From Dryas octopetala (lineage: Eukaryota; Streptophyta; Magnoliopsida; Rosales; Rosaceae): a stretch of 64,000 bases of DNA. Shown here one piece after another: positions 1-11,616 of this stretch. The stretch spans positions 25,495,923-25,559,922 of the forward strand of contig OY992834.1 of assembly GCA_963921425.1 (NCBI GenBank), given 5' to 3'. The translations under genes were made by a program, and so were the position numbers. Within the stretch, counting starts at the first letter, position 1, and the number at the start of each line of letters is the position of its first letter. The notes beneath the pieces were generated by a model. The model saw only the letters and a program-made list of their open reading frames with translations, ran no database searches and was not told where the DNA came from.

Positions 1-1651
1 AAAGAGAATGCACAGATTCATACAATCCCTGAAATTGAGTTCTTTGTTCTTCTGTTTGGATCAACCTCTCCCTTAAACCATCTGGAAGACAAGCCAATGC
101 ACTACATGTGGGTTGAAGACACACCAGAACGGGGAAAAAGAGAAAAAATATGAGATAAGTAGAAATTCCAAGTAATATAAAGATTTTCAGAAAGTGAGAT
201 ATTAGTATACTAAATTTTTTTTTCTTCTTTATATATTTTACCTTGTAACACCTCTGACAATACCCCACTTGTACCCAACAAGGACCGATTGCTTAAAGCC
301 AATATTGAATCCTTCTTGTGAAGAAATTTCTTTTCCCGCTATAAGACCATCACGGTAACCAATCTATATGTTAATAAAAAATTAAGGATGTATTAGAGAA
401 CCACTTGATTTATGCATGGGAAACAACTAAAAACAGAACATGAAGAAAAGTAAGACTGAACTGTCAAACAACCGTGTGGAATTGGTCATGTCTCCTCTGC
501 CACTCCCTGTCCAAATCAGATGCTCTATCCAATTCGTCATCAGAAACATCCCATAAGGGTCCATCTTCATTCAACAACTCCACATTATCATGGTCTGAAA
601 CCAAACATTAAGCAGATTTCATACCACAAAAATCAAGCAGTTACATGGTAGAAGAATTACCTGATGGACAAAATATAAAATTAATAAAAAAGCAGAATTG
701 TTGGGTGAACATACTTAAGGTCAAATGCAGAACAGCTTCAATTTCTTTGATATTGAATGTCCGTGAAGCAAAAAGTTTCAGTTACATATTAGAAACGTGG
801 ACATATGAAATCATTACATCTTGTAACGTATTAAATTTCTCAGTCAACTAGTAGCAGACAGAATACCCAATCCACAGAGTGCATATGGATTTTTACAAGA
901 ACTCACTCTTATCCTGAGTGTCTGAGTGTCTAATGTGTTTTTTATTTTTTAAAGAAAAAAACAACTTTATTAATATCTTAAAAATATAAAACTTTTGGAC
1001 AAGTTTTACACTTTTTACAATAAAACCAAAACCATAAGTCTCTACCCTTCTCCCTGCTAACAGTTGGATTTTCAAATGCTAGTTAATGCTAGTTAACACT
1101 AGTTCATGCATATAGCAAATAATCCCCCTTAGCTGACTCAACAATGTAAAATATTACCAAATACCTTAAGAGAAACCTCAGCAAAATTATTTAGTTTCTT
1201 ATTTGTATTTGTCAGTGATATCACAGACAGGGAAATTGTAAGGCTAGGACAAGCTTAAAGGAAAACGAAAATTTAGTAGCTCATCAAGCATACACGAGAA
1301 ACTAAGAAGCAAAAAAGAAAGAAGGATTCTATGGGCTTCAGTTACACAATTTTGTTTTGGCTCTAATAGACAATTTGGTTTCGCCCGAAAGTAAGTGGCT
1401 TCACCACACTACACAGTTACTTATTTCAGGCTTCCAAATAAGAAAAAAAAAAAAAAAAAAAAAAAAAGAGATAAACCAAATATCATCTGACCATCATTGC
1501 TAACCAGAAAATTAACTGCTTTTAACCATTAAAGTATCAATGTATCATGTGAATCAATTTACTTACTATTCGCACTGGATGTAGAATCCAATTTTATTCT
1601 TGATAGCTGTAAACTTTCTGAGTAAAGCTCATCAGCAAGACTGTGCTCCAT
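1..1651 (-). CDS. Yae1-domain protein, 5' part (four exons, runs off the window)
   Basis: The protein reads on the minus strand through exons 1567-1651, 473-594, 242-363 and 1-101, all with GT-AG borders and consistent phase. The start ATG (1649-1651) is the first codon after an acceptor, so the previous exon is untranslated. The first two exons give an acidic N-terminus containing PLWDVSDDELDRASDLDREW. The third carries a glycine-every-fourth-residue helix, with GYRDGLIAGKE followed by EGFNIGFKQSVLVGYKWG, which is the deca-GX3 pattern of the Yae1/LTO1 family. In yeast, Yae1 and Lto1 form an adaptor that recruits the cytosolic iron-sulfur targeting complex to the ABC protein Rli1. Plants have related Yae1-domain proteins whose role is inferred. 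The fourth exon continues with LPDGLRERL. The C-terminus lies outside the window. The domain is confident; the precise orthologue is not. Confidence 0.85.
1443..1467. repeat. Poly(A) tract in an intron-side position
   Basis: About 25 consecutive A within an intron of the Yae1-domain gene. Confidence 0.9.
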
Positions 1652-2433
1652 CTGTATAAGCAAGAAACCAAAACCAAATTCACAATAAGGGCAAAGAGAA
1701 AAGTAACATTGAGGGTTTTAAACAATAATGTCAGAGACGGAGCCAAAATTTGAAAATGGGATGGGAAAAATCTATAGACTAATTTACTCTAGTGAAAAGA
1801 TGTTAAAGAAATTTTGACCGTCTTGCTGAACCTGGCAATTGAAATAAGCAAGCAATCCCACATCGATCAAGTAATCATTAGACAATTGAATAATAATGTC
1901 CTTCTAATAAAAAAAAAATTCATATTGTGCTCCACTGCTCTCCATACAACTCCAAGTTACTATTATATAGATTGGATAAATAAAATTAACGACTGAAACA
2001 CCAAAAGATTCTATGGACTTCAAGTTCACTTAGCAAATAGCAAAAAAGTAATTTAAATGTTATTTTAACAGTATTAGTTGCAAACTTACAAATGCCAAAT
2101 TTCCAATTGACCAAAGAAAGCAAATTGATCCGAAACACACTCTCCCAGCAGCCAGCTAAAGTGCCAATTTCCAAACACACTCTTACAGAAAGAAAGATTG
2201 GCAGTACAATCAACCAAAGAAGAGCAAAAGAACGAAAATTGAGCTGACTTACGAAATGGGCATCTACAATTCTTCATAAACAGCCCAAATGGTTTAAACA
2301 TAAATTAAACCTAAGAACCCCAAATTTAAACCTAACTTATGCCCCCAAATTTAATCTTATATTAAATCCATAATTTCAGCCCCAAATTTAAACATAAATT
2401 AACTTAAAACAAAAAGAAGGAAAAGAGAAATAC

Positions 2434-2570
2434 CTGCCTAGAACCAATATGAAGAGTGAAGAATAAATTCAGATGATTTGAATGCCCGGTTCAATGGTTG
2501 GTAGAAAGAAGACTAAAAACTGAGTCTGAGACTTTGAGAGCTGAGTGTGAGACAGAGCATCTAACGATAT
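2434..2570 (-). other. 5' untranslated first exon of the Yae1-domain gene
   Basis: A consensus donor (GGCAG/GTATTT on the minus strand) lies at 2434/2433, and the first coding exon opens directly at its start codon at 1651. A noncoding leader exon spliced over an intron of about 0.78 kb is therefore the simplest model. The upstream limit (about 2570) is a guess; no clear TATA box was found. Confidence 0.5.
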
Positions 2571-2756
2571 TTTTTCTCTATCGCGTATTAGGCAGGTTGG
2601 GGAGGGAGAGAGCATAGGCTTGGGCTGGGCTGTAGTAGCAACATTGTATTTAAAAAAAAAACAAATTGGGTTTGGTTGAAGCCCATCTAGCCCGGTAAGT
2701 AAATCCATTGTTCATACTGAAAAAGAAAAGTGACAAAAGGGTAAATTACTAAAAAG

Positions 2757-3001
2757 TGTTATAAAATAAAGAGAAAAGTAGAGAATATAAGAGAGAATTA
2801 GGGAGAAATCAGAGTATCTTTCTCATTTACATAAGGCCTTTATTTATAGGCTCTTGGATGACCTGAGATAAACCCTTAAGGTATCCTATTTTACAATGAA
2901 TTGGACTCCTCTTAATTATCTTTACAATTGTTCTAGATAATACAGGAGATAAATATTAAACATGATAACGGATAGCCACATAATTAATGATATTTATAAC
3001 A
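2757..3001 (-). mobile_element. LTR of a copia-like retrotransposon (3' LTR)
   Basis: Read on the minus strand, the segment starts TGTTATAAATATC and ends TATTTTATAACA, so it has TG...CA ends with TGTTATAA/TTATAACA terminal symmetry. It has an internal promoter-like CCTATAAATAAAGG. Directly upstream of its start in that orientation is a polypurine tract (CCAAGGGGGAG, plus positions 3002-3012), as expected for a 3' LTR. No second copy is present in the window. It lies about 200 bp upstream of the Yae1-domain gene. Confidence 0.7.
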
Positions 3002-3200
3002 CTCCCCCTTGGATGTCCATTGAATATGACAGTTGCCTCATTAAAAACCTTACTAACCAAAACCTTATGGAAAAAAGACTAGCTAAGGAAAAGAATACAA
3101 TCTTCATATGTTTCTGATAGCTACGATGGGTGCACAACACAACCTTAAATCCGCCGACATTTTGAAAGACTATAAAAATTATAGCAACACGTAACGCAAC
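3002..3200 (-). mobile_element. Polypurine tract and 3' internal remnant of the same element
   Basis: The segment adjoining the LTR opens with the polypurine tract and continues with plant copia 3'-end-like sequence (repeated CCTTA...CCAAAACC...GGAAAA blocks on plus). No coding domain is readable. Its outer border is not defined, so the element is a truncated 3' end. Confidence 0.5.
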
Positions 3201-5310
3201 AAAAAAAAAAAAACTTTAGTGGGCATTTATTTTGTTTCAAAACAAAAATTTTCACAAAAAGGAGAATTGCAGCAAAACAAACCTAATAACACTACAACGG
3301 TGGGTTACTGCCGAAATCACCTCCAATATTGTCTACAGCTACACCAAATCTCCTCTAAGCCACTAGGTTATCGCTGGAATCTCCTCCAAAACTAAATTCC
3401 CACTACAACATTTTCCCCTTATCATCACTATTGTTTTCTGTTAGCTATTGATGCAGCAACCACTATCAATGGTTTTGATTTAGCAATTGCCACCCTGCAG
3501 TCACCCTTAGGCTGATGGTTGTTCAGAATGGGGTGGAAAAGTGGCAAAGCAAACCATATTTTTGGAATGGTGGAGTTTAGAGACCAGAACTGTACTTTCT
3601 GCTGACAGCTTCTGCCTCCACCAATGTTGCAAATAGTTGCAGATAGTGGTTCACCATTGTTGCAGATAGTTGTTGTATTGGTGGAGCATTGATATCATTA
3701 AATAATGTCTCCATGGACTTTGGTGACTAATTAATTAGGATTCAAAATGCATTTTCCCATTAAATTAAAATTGCAGCTATTTGAACTGCATTTTTTCAGT
3801 TCTGGGCTATTTGCAGATCCTTTTACCACCCTATTATTTTCAAATGGTGCTTGCTGATACTTGCATTGCAGCAAGAATTATGTACACAGTCAGACCACAA
3901 CACAATATGTCAATTGAATGTTACATTAAAACTGTGCCATGCAGGAATTCATAAGTTTTCTTTACATCAATTTACAAAATAATACAACCAAAAGAGTAAA
4001 ACTATCACCATGTGGCCCTCATAAATAGAGAACCCTCACATTGCCAAAATCATAAAGATCTAATGTATAAAGAGAAAAAAACTTCTTAATGTACACTAGA
4101 ACTATCACCAACTCATTGACCTTTGCATTTGTTGGTGTTTTGAGCACTAGATCCTGATGCCTTCCTCACAGCCTTTTAAAATTTACATCCTACAGTTCGT
4201 AGAGAAAAAAACAAGAAGAAAAAAACAGAGTGTGAAGGAAATTGTAACAACTTCATTCACTCAATAAGTTATATAAAATGTCTTCATCCTTACCAATAAC
4301 AGTAAATTGTTATTATCAATCTTATAGTATAATATTGCAAGATATGATAAGAACTTCAATGACAGTGAGTGTGAAGGCATGTCATTCTATCTTTAAATTT
4401 ATTTAATTAAGAAATGAAGATACATGGCACTATCTAAATTAAAAAACCATTGTGTTCACTTAATGTCTCTGCTTATTCTTAATTTCATGCATCTATATAA
4501 TCATGCATGGAATGAAGAGAAAATCTCATCTACATAATCATGCATCTTCAATGTGTGTTGCATGTTTGTCAAAGGAAGAAAAAGAAATGTCATTCTAATT
4601 AAATTTATCTTCTAAAAGAAAGGCAAAGTGCACCTTGGTATTCCCTTACTTTGAAGTAGTTGGCATCACTGTAGCTGCCAACTGCGACCCTGCAAGAACC
4701 AAACATTCGACAATTCTCACCAACCCATATACCTTCCCCATATGTCTGAACCCCATCTGTGACTCCTTCCCCTGTTCACCTGTGAACTTGAAGGCATTAC
4801 ATATAGATTGAAAACACACACAAGGCATGTGTTAAAGGTCCAACCAATACCTTAACCCCCAGTTGCTCAAACTTTCCTTCAACTCATCTTATTTTATTTC
4901 AAGACAATACAATGCTGATAATAAAGATGTCATCTTTAAATGGATTGGAATTTATATATTATGAGTTTAAGGAAAAGAAACCATGCAGAAAAACAAAATG
5001 AAGGAAAAGAAATACAAATAGGATATTTCGGGTACTAATTAAACCATTAAAGGCGTAAGTAGTGGGTTCCTTCAATCAAAGCACTCTAGGTTCTTTTTTT
5101 ATTCCAAGTAATTGGACTTATAATTTTTTTTTAAAATTTCATAATTTTATAAACATTTTAATTAATTTTTTGTCCATGTGACAGGTACTTCCCAACTAGC
5201 ATGGAGGAAAAACCAACATGTTCAACAAATAGGATACACATTTGCCAAATTAACACTTATGACAGTTGGGTTGACAAAATGCATTTTATAGCAAAATTGA
5301 AAGTTTAAAT
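3201..5310. other. Intergenic DNA with no supported gene
   Basis: The stretch is AT-rich with no ORF that resembles a known protein. A 60-codon minus-strand reading at 4646-4828 is protein-like in composition but has no recognised motif and no supporting exons. Short direct repeats of 'gttgcagatagt' occur around 3630-3670. Confidence 0.4.
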
Positions 5311-5324
5311 GGCAAACTGAGACA
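5311..5324. repeat. Target site duplication, left copy (LINE)
   Basis: GGCAAACTGAGACA occurs here and again at 6964-6977, immediately after the poly(A) tail of the LINE. The 14-bp length and the tail position are what target-primed reverse transcription leaves. Confidence 0.85.
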
Positions 5325-5430
5325 CATTCGGCACTATAGAAAAAATGGAATGTATAATGTCAAGAGTGGTTATTGGCTAACAAGATAGATGGGTGAACGC
5401 ACTGTTGGTGCATAGAGCTCAGAATGTAGG

Positions 5431-5690
5431 GCTTGTAATCGGTTTTGGAGAAGTATTTGGCAGTTGAAAGTCCCAAGAAAAATCAAACTATTCATATGGA
5501 GGTGTTGCCATGAACTTCTTCCATCCAGTTTCAATTTATGTAAGCGCACTCTCCTCCCTAGCCCGATGTGTATGTCAACGGTGTTTCCACCAACCTGATA
5601 TTGTCCTTCATGCTCTCTGAAAATGTCCAACTGCCAAAGATGTGTGGGGGCTGTTGGTGCTTAGTGAGGTAACTCGCCTCTCGAAGGAAG
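5431..5690 (+). pseudogene. LINE zinc-binding (zf-RVT) domain fragment
   Basis: The frame reads WQLKVPRKIKLFIWRCCHE, the conserved Trp-Lys...Pro-Lys...Phe-x-Trp core of the zinc-binding domain that follows reverse transcriptase in plant LINEs. After a frameshift near 5575 the metal-binding end reads CQRCFHQPDIVLHAL, a stop, then KCPTAKDVWG. Upstream, NGMYSVKSGYW is the usual entry to this domain. The frameshift and stop show that it is dead. Confidence 0.75.
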
Positions 5691-5879
5691 AAAGTTTGTG
5701 GTCTTATGGCAATTTGTGCAGGCCTCACTAAGGGAGGAGGAGCTAGTTACTTTTGCTAGGGAATATGGAACATGAAGAATGAGGAGGTTATAAATGGACA
5801 AGTAGAAAGTGTTGTGGAAGTCTATACGCGACTGACATAGTATGCCGCTGATTTTCTAGAAGCTAATATGGTGTCACAT

Positions 5880-6830
5880 CACCCTCCTAAGGATAATCAT
5901 GCTAAAGGACGGTGGGAGAAAGCAGTTGTGGGGTTTCTCAAAATAAATGTAGATGGTGTTGTCAAACCAAGGAGTCGATGTAGACGCATGGGCTGTAAAC
6001 TTTATATTGAGTAAATTGTTAGAGTCCATCCATAAATCCAAGACCTAGAACTTCATGACTCTCACAATTACTTAAGGCAGAAATTCAATTAACTATAAAT
6101 ACATACCTTGATCCATGAGACTCGATATTTAAATGAGGAATAATGATTGATGGCAAGTTGCTCTCAAAATCCTGATAACTGAAATATATTAATTCGTGTT
6201 TCTCTCCCTTCTCCTATAAACCGGTTACATAAAGTATATTTTTGTGTATGTGTAGGTTTAAGATGGAATAAGCATACATATTTATAGAGAGAAAGAGATG
6301 ACCGAATTTCTCAGTATAATCTCTTTAATCTCTACTGTCCATCATAGTAGATATAGACTAGGAAACTAACCCAACTCCTTTTATTATTATGACTATATCA
6401 ATTATAATCCTTATTAGATCAGGATTGTTATATGGACCACAATTAATAAGGTACTTACTTGTTAGGCAAGCAATTAATTCCAACATGAGCGTAATCATAA
6501 AAGATAGCAATGAAGAGATGATTATTGTAGCAACGAAGCAGGTTGGTGAATCTTATACTTTGAGAGAAACAGAGTTGCATGCAATGGTTATGGGCCTCCA
6601 TTTCGCATACGATTTGGGACCACAAAACATAATCTTCGAGATAGATGCGAGTGTAGTGGTGCGTGATGTTAGCAAACCTTCCTCTTGTATGGCGGTTGAC
6701 GACGGGTTGACGACGTCTTGGTTGAGAATGTCAAACAATTGATGGCTTCTTTTCCAAATGTCAGCTGCCAATTATGACGAGGAGACATGCAAGAACAAAG
6801 TAGCTCATTTGTTAGCACAATAAGTTGTAT
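5880..6830 (+). pseudogene. LINE RNase H domain, interrupted
   Basis: The N-terminal part reads GFLKINVDGVVKPRSR near 5933-5980; KxNxDG is the first catalytic strand of the plant LINE RNase H (RVT_3) domain. The rest resumes at about 6485 with IIKDSNEEMIIVATKQVG and continues through ETELHAMVMGLHFAYDLG and FEIDASVVVRDV, which hold the Glu and Asp catalytic positions. It ends with remnants of VAHLLAQ. The intervening sequence (about 5985-6480) is not RNase H. Confidence 0.75.
5985..6480. mobile_element. Unidentified insertion inside the LINE RNase H reading
   Basis: RNase H homology stops near 5985 and resumes near 6480. The AT-rich insert has no recognisable ORF, terminal inverted repeat or LTR that I can define. 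It could be a captured genomic fragment or a decayed MITE; borders are good to about 10 bp. Confidence 0.45.
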
Positions 6831-6963
6831 TTCTAGTATTGTTTTTAATTGTTGGAGTGATGAGAGACCATCTTGGCTCTTAGATGCTTTCTATCATGAC
6901 TTGATTTAATAAATAAAAACTCCAACTTTCCTTAAAAGAAAAAAAAAAAAAAAAAAAAAAAAA

Positions 6964-6977
6964 GGCAAACTGAGACA
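6964..6977. repeat. Target site duplication, right copy (LINE)
   Basis: This is an exact 14-bp match to 5311-5324 and directly follows the A-tail. Confidence 0.85.
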
Positions 6978-7715
6978 TTTGAAGTCCTAAGGGATAAAGT
7001 AAACAAGAAAAAATTACATTAGGTGATCATATATGTCCATTGTGTCTAGCTCTGATATCACATGATCAAAAAGTTGCATAATGAAGATATGAACACTTAA
7101 AACATATAAGACGGTCATAGAAAATTTGTTCTCTGAGACAAGATTGTGTTTTTGGGTTGTAGTTGAATAAATAAGCCTTTCTTTCACTAAGGTGTAGTCG
7201 ATTATGCTTTAGAACTATGCTTGGCTCTTTCTTTTAAAGGAGCACATCTTTCAACATTATCTCATATATACACATGCACTTTATATGATATTTTCATTCT
7301 AACTGAATAAAAATCGAGAAAAGTCGCCCTCTGACCGATGCCCAAGAAATTTGATGCAACTCACACTTGAATTCTTTGAATTGTTTACCATCAATAAATC
7401 AGATCTTTGAATTGCATTAATGAATCTGTCAAGTCTATATCAAAGTTCAACTAAAATTAACATAGCAAATCATTCAATAATTCTATACTGTAACTTTTAA
7501 TTTTAGATTATCCCTCACATATTTATGAACCTTATCGATCGCATTTTTCATAATTCATAGAGAAAAATGTCCAATTATTCTCTCACCCTTATGAGATAAA
7601 AGACTAGATGCAGCATGACTCGTAGGTCGGCCAAGCTCAGCAGCAACTACACTAATAAAGCAAAATAGTATATCAAGCCAAGAGTTCAAAAGTGTTCAAA
7701 ACAGCAGTCTTACTC
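6978..7715. other. Intergenic DNA with no supported gene
   Basis: The stretch is AT-rich with stops in all frames. I saw no motif or repeat structure. Confidence 0.4.
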
Positions 7716-9035
7716 TCTGTTGGCAGGTGGCAGATGATTGATGGTCACTCTATGCACATATGGAGGGATATTTAGATCTCAGGGTTGTCTTACCCTCTGA
7801 TGGTGGTGCCTATTCACTGTGCTTCTAATGTTACTTCCTTAGTTTTTGAGATTCTTATCAGAGAGTCAAGATCTTGAAATTTTGAGAAAACCTCTTATTA
7901 CCTATCTAAAGCTAACATGAGAAGTATTGAAGAAGTTCCTACTGTTTCTGGTATACAGGGAGATAGATTTGTTTGGCCTGCAAATAAGAATGCATGGTTG
8001 ATATATAGTGCGATTTGGTTATTACTTACGCCATTATAAAAGAGAAATTCCTACTGGTGTGCCTAAGCACTCTTTTCATTAGATTGATCTAGGTGTTTGG
8101 AAGGTAATCTGGAAAGCTAAGTCTTTGCCCAAGACACAACATATCATTTGGAAGATTGTTTCTAATGCATTGGCTGTTAATTAGAACTTGCGTCATAGAA
8201 AGGTTTGGATCTTCCTTTATGCTCCATTGGTAATGAATATCCTCAGACTATGAAGCATAATTTGCTGCTTTTGTGTCCTTGGGTGGATGGCTAGATTTCC
8301 TTGGGTATATTATTGAGAAGTCTACAATTATTTCCCTTGATGAATGGCTTCTTAGGGTGTTACACTCTTGGAGGTTTGATGTTTTTCTCTTAATCACTTG
8401 AATAAGATTTATATGTTGGACCATATGGAAATTCAGATCTAAAGTTGTTTTTCAACATTATAGTCCAAATCCTTTGGTGGTGCGTATAGAGGCTAGAAAG
8501 GCATGCCTTGAATTTCTTGAGGATACTCAAAAGCCACCCTCTATTACTAGTAAAGTACGTCATTATGGTTCTAATAGATTTGCTCCTTGGTCCCCCCTTG
8601 TGATCCCGAGGTCAAAGTGAATGTTGATGGATCTTGGAATAACTTATTATATGAGGCTAACCTTATGTGGTTATTAGAGACTCTTCTTGTAGATTGGTTG
8701 GTGGTACTGCATGCTATATTCTGTGTTGTGGAATCTTTCTTGGTGGCTGAGGCTAAAGCTATTCTAGAAAGCCTTACTCATGCAAAAGGATGTGGTTTGG
8801 ATGAAGTGTGGTTGAGTCTGATTGAGGTGTGTAATTTTTGCAACTGCTCGTTTGTCTAAAACTATTTCCTGACAGTGAGTTATATCCTTTGTTGCATGAG
8901 ATTTGGCATTTGGCTTCTAGCTTTTCTTTCGTGAGGTGGAAATGGATTAATTGAAAAGCAAATCATGTTTCTGCAAAGTTGGCCCGCTTGAAGATGGATG
9001 AGTTTGCTTTGCTTGAGTTTGCAAAAATATGATAT
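7716..9035 (+). mobile_element. Second, strongly decayed LINE fragment
   Basis: With many stops and frame changes, the plus strand reads WKVIWKAKSLPKTQHIIWK (8095-8150), the zinc-binding domain core. RNase H pieces follow: VKVNVDGSWNN (8611-8645), VAEAKAILESLTHAKGCG (8747-8800) and, near the end, a basic WKWIN...KANHVSAKLAR motif (8938-8990). Domain order matches the LINE at 5325-6963. The copy is older: no poly(A) tail or target duplication is evident, and both ends are approximate. Confidence 0.65.
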
Positions 9036-10457
9036 GCTTAATCTAAATTATTTGAAAATTTTCATAAAATTACCTTTATTAATTTCAACACTAGTTATAG
9101 AATATCACTCAATAAAATTTAGTACATGTGTTATCAAAAATATGATGAATATAATTTAGGTTTAGAGATGATGAAAGATAGATATATTTATTTTTTGTTT
9201 AGTAAAAAAAGAAAAAGAAAAACTAAGAATGTAGGCTACACATATAAAAAACTATAGACACAAATTCACAAGAATTTTTTTCAAAAATCACATTAGCTGT
9301 AACAAACAACATGCTAACCCACCCTCAATCACGTTCTCTAGTACGTCATTACCTTGCATGTTATCCTCTCGATAATTATTTACAACAATATCTTGTCTCT
9401 CATGATGAAAAACATAAATGAAGGCACTTTGGCATTATTATCTTTCCAAGACAAAAAAACATAGAGTAGGGGAGGCCATGATGTGATTGGGATAAGACTA
9501 TATCACGCAACCATTATATTCTTTATACCTAACTTCATAAATAAACAGACAAATTAATCAATCTAAATACAGAAGACTCTTACAAAATTACATGTAAAAT
9601 AAATTCTTATAACTTAAATTACCTTTGCGTTAATGTCAGCTTTACAACGGACAAGTAACTTGGTTATTTCCAAGTCCGATCCACTACTAACTGTTTAATG
9701 CAATGGACACATTCCAAGATCGTCTTTAAATCTATGTTTACATCTTTTTTCAAAAGGTATTCCGCAATACTTTCTTTACTATTAAAATTCATCTGCCACC
9801 TCCTGCTATTGGTGCCTACGATGCAGGATGTACGATGATACATAATATTATGAAAATGGTTGAATATTCAAGGAGAAGACTTATCAATTTCATTGAAAAA
9901 AAGGCTATGAGGTGTTTGAAAATAGTTGAAGTAATTAAATAAGAAGATCACATATAAATTTTGATATTAAGAATAGGAAAATGTTATTATATGATTGTTC
10001 ACTTGTTTTTAGCCAAGGTTGGCCGGAAGCGAAACTTTGGTTCATTTGTATATGAGTGCGGGGCGAGCCACAGTCAAACCAAGTTTTGGCTCAATAGGAA
10101 TGAGAATGTGATTGGGTTAAGTGATTGCACCTAAACTAATTCTATCAAACGATTGATCGGCCGAGCTAGGAATCGCTCTCGACCTAGGTTCTTTTCTACC
10201 TTGGGGGCAAGGCTTTGTAACAAACAATCAAACATGATGAATCGAATTGAGAACGTAAATAAGGCTCTTGCAAGGAAAATAAAGTGCATCAAATCAAAGA
10301 GAATTGAAGAACAAAAACATAAATCAAAGGAACTTGAAAGTAAAGTGCGGAAAATGTAAAGGCAATTGTATTGAAATTGAATTGAAAAGCAAGAACAAAA
10401 AGTAGAGCTCTTGGCAAAGGCAACCACCCAAACCATCAAGAGTTTTGTATGAAAGAA
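9036..10457. other. Intergenic DNA with no supported gene
   Basis: The DNA is mostly AT-rich. From about 10020 composition rises, and 10153-10359 encodes a Lys-rich, stop-bounded stretch just before the gypsy integrase fragment. It may be more retrotransposon debris, but I could not assign it. Confidence 0.35.
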
Positions 10458-11142
10458 CATAATTTGCCGCTTTGGTCTCCCCTACGCCATTATCACAGAC
10501 AATGGCAAACAGTTTGACAACAAAGAGTTCAAATCATTTTGCTCCGCATTCAACATCAAGGTTTTCTTTGCCTCTCCTGGTCATCCTCAGGCCAACGGAC
10601 AGGTTGAGGCTGTGAACAAGACCATTAAACATACCTTGAAGACCAAGCTTGATGCAAAAAAGGGAAAGTGGCCTGACCTCCTACCCGAAGTCTTATGGTC
10701 TTACCGGACGACTTGTCGATCCTCGACCGGGGAAACCCCTATTCCTTGACGTTTGCTTCTGAAGTCGTCATCCCAGTTGAGGTCGGACTTGCCTCCTACC
10801 GCCTCGACACATTTCAGCCTGAGCAAAATGCTGACCAGCTAGCCCTAAGTCTCGATCTTGCTGAGGAGCTTAGGGCCCAGGCTGAGCTACACAAGTATGC
10901 CTACCAGCAACGGGTCACTCGGTACTACAATTCTAAAGTTAAGCCTCGCCACTTCCGAGTGGGGGACTAGGTCCTGCGCAGCACTATCTTGGCGAAAACG
11001 GGTGCTCTGAAATGTAACTGGGAAGGACCATATGAAATCATTGAAGTCGTCCGTCCGGGCACATACAGGCTCCGCGCCACAACCGGCAAAGAACTCGGCC
11101 ACCCTTGGCATGCCGAGCACCTCCGCTACTTTTACAAGTAGA
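10458..11142 (+). pseudogene. Gypsy integrase, C-terminal half
   Basis: The reading starts CRFGLPYAIITDNGKQFDN, containing the second catalytic Asp, and continues through SPGHPQANGQVEAVNKTIK with the catalytic Glu. It then runs through the C-terminal region to WEGPYEIIEVVRPGTYRL and the ending WHAEHLRYFYK. A one-base loss in the C run near 10738 shifts the frame, and a TAG replaces Trp in the motif GDWVLR near 10969. Integrase inserts retrotransposon cDNA; this copy lacks its zinc-binding N-terminus and first catalytic Asp. Confidence 0.85.
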
Positions 11143-11313
11143 CACATGTTGTACCCCCTGGGGACTTTTTTCAATTTCATCTATCTTATATCGCTTTAAT
11201 AAATGAATGTCCTACCACGGACACATTTTTTTTTTCTTCATTTTCATTCAAAGTGTTAATTGTCTGTATGGACCCCCGGACCATCAGACATCCGACCCTA
11301 CCCATATCCGTAC

Positions 11314-11415
11314 CATGCATTCAAGGGAAACTAAGTACTATGCATTCAAGGGAAAATAAATATCATGCATTCAAGGAAAACTAAGTACTATGCATTCAAG
11401 AAAATTCCACAATAC
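11314..11415 (+). repeat. 25-bp tandem repeat, four units
   Basis: Units begin catgcattcaagggaaact or tatgcattcaagggaaaat and repeat every 25 bp with small changes. The repeat sits in the spacer between the integrase stop and the end of the antisense gene. Confidence 0.8.
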
Positions 11416-11616
11416 TATGTATTAAAAGGAAGGGCATCCTACCCCATAACGGGTCAGACACCCTCTAAATCATCCAAATATCATCAAGTACAAACTTAAT
11501 AATCAAAAGAGTTTGCAATTTGGTACGGGCTACATCCGACCCAACCATATAACTCAAACAAAAATAGGGCGATGGTCCGCCCACCCCTGCCCCCGGGCCA
11601 TGTTCGCTTCAAACAT

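Larger units (their letters stand above)
5325..6963 (+). mobile_element. 5'-truncated LINE (L1-type) with poly(A) tail
   Basis: The element is bounded by a 14-bp target duplication and ends in a run of about 27 A (6937-6963). It keeps only the 3' part of a plant LINE: a reverse-transcriptase-associated zinc-binding domain, then an RNase H domain. Missing are the gag-like ORF, the endonuclease and the catalytic reverse transcriptase, as usual for 5'-truncated copies. The RNase H reading is split by about 0.49 kb of unrelated sequence. Confidence 0.85.

Noticed and set aside
4646..4828. Possible small gene on the minus strand
   Set aside because: 60 codons with no motif, splice partners or promoter that I could support.
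10153..10460. Opposed ORFs of 68 and 109 codons before the integrase fragment
   Set aside because: They overlap on opposite strands, are Lys-rich or hydrophobic by composition, and have no family resemblance.
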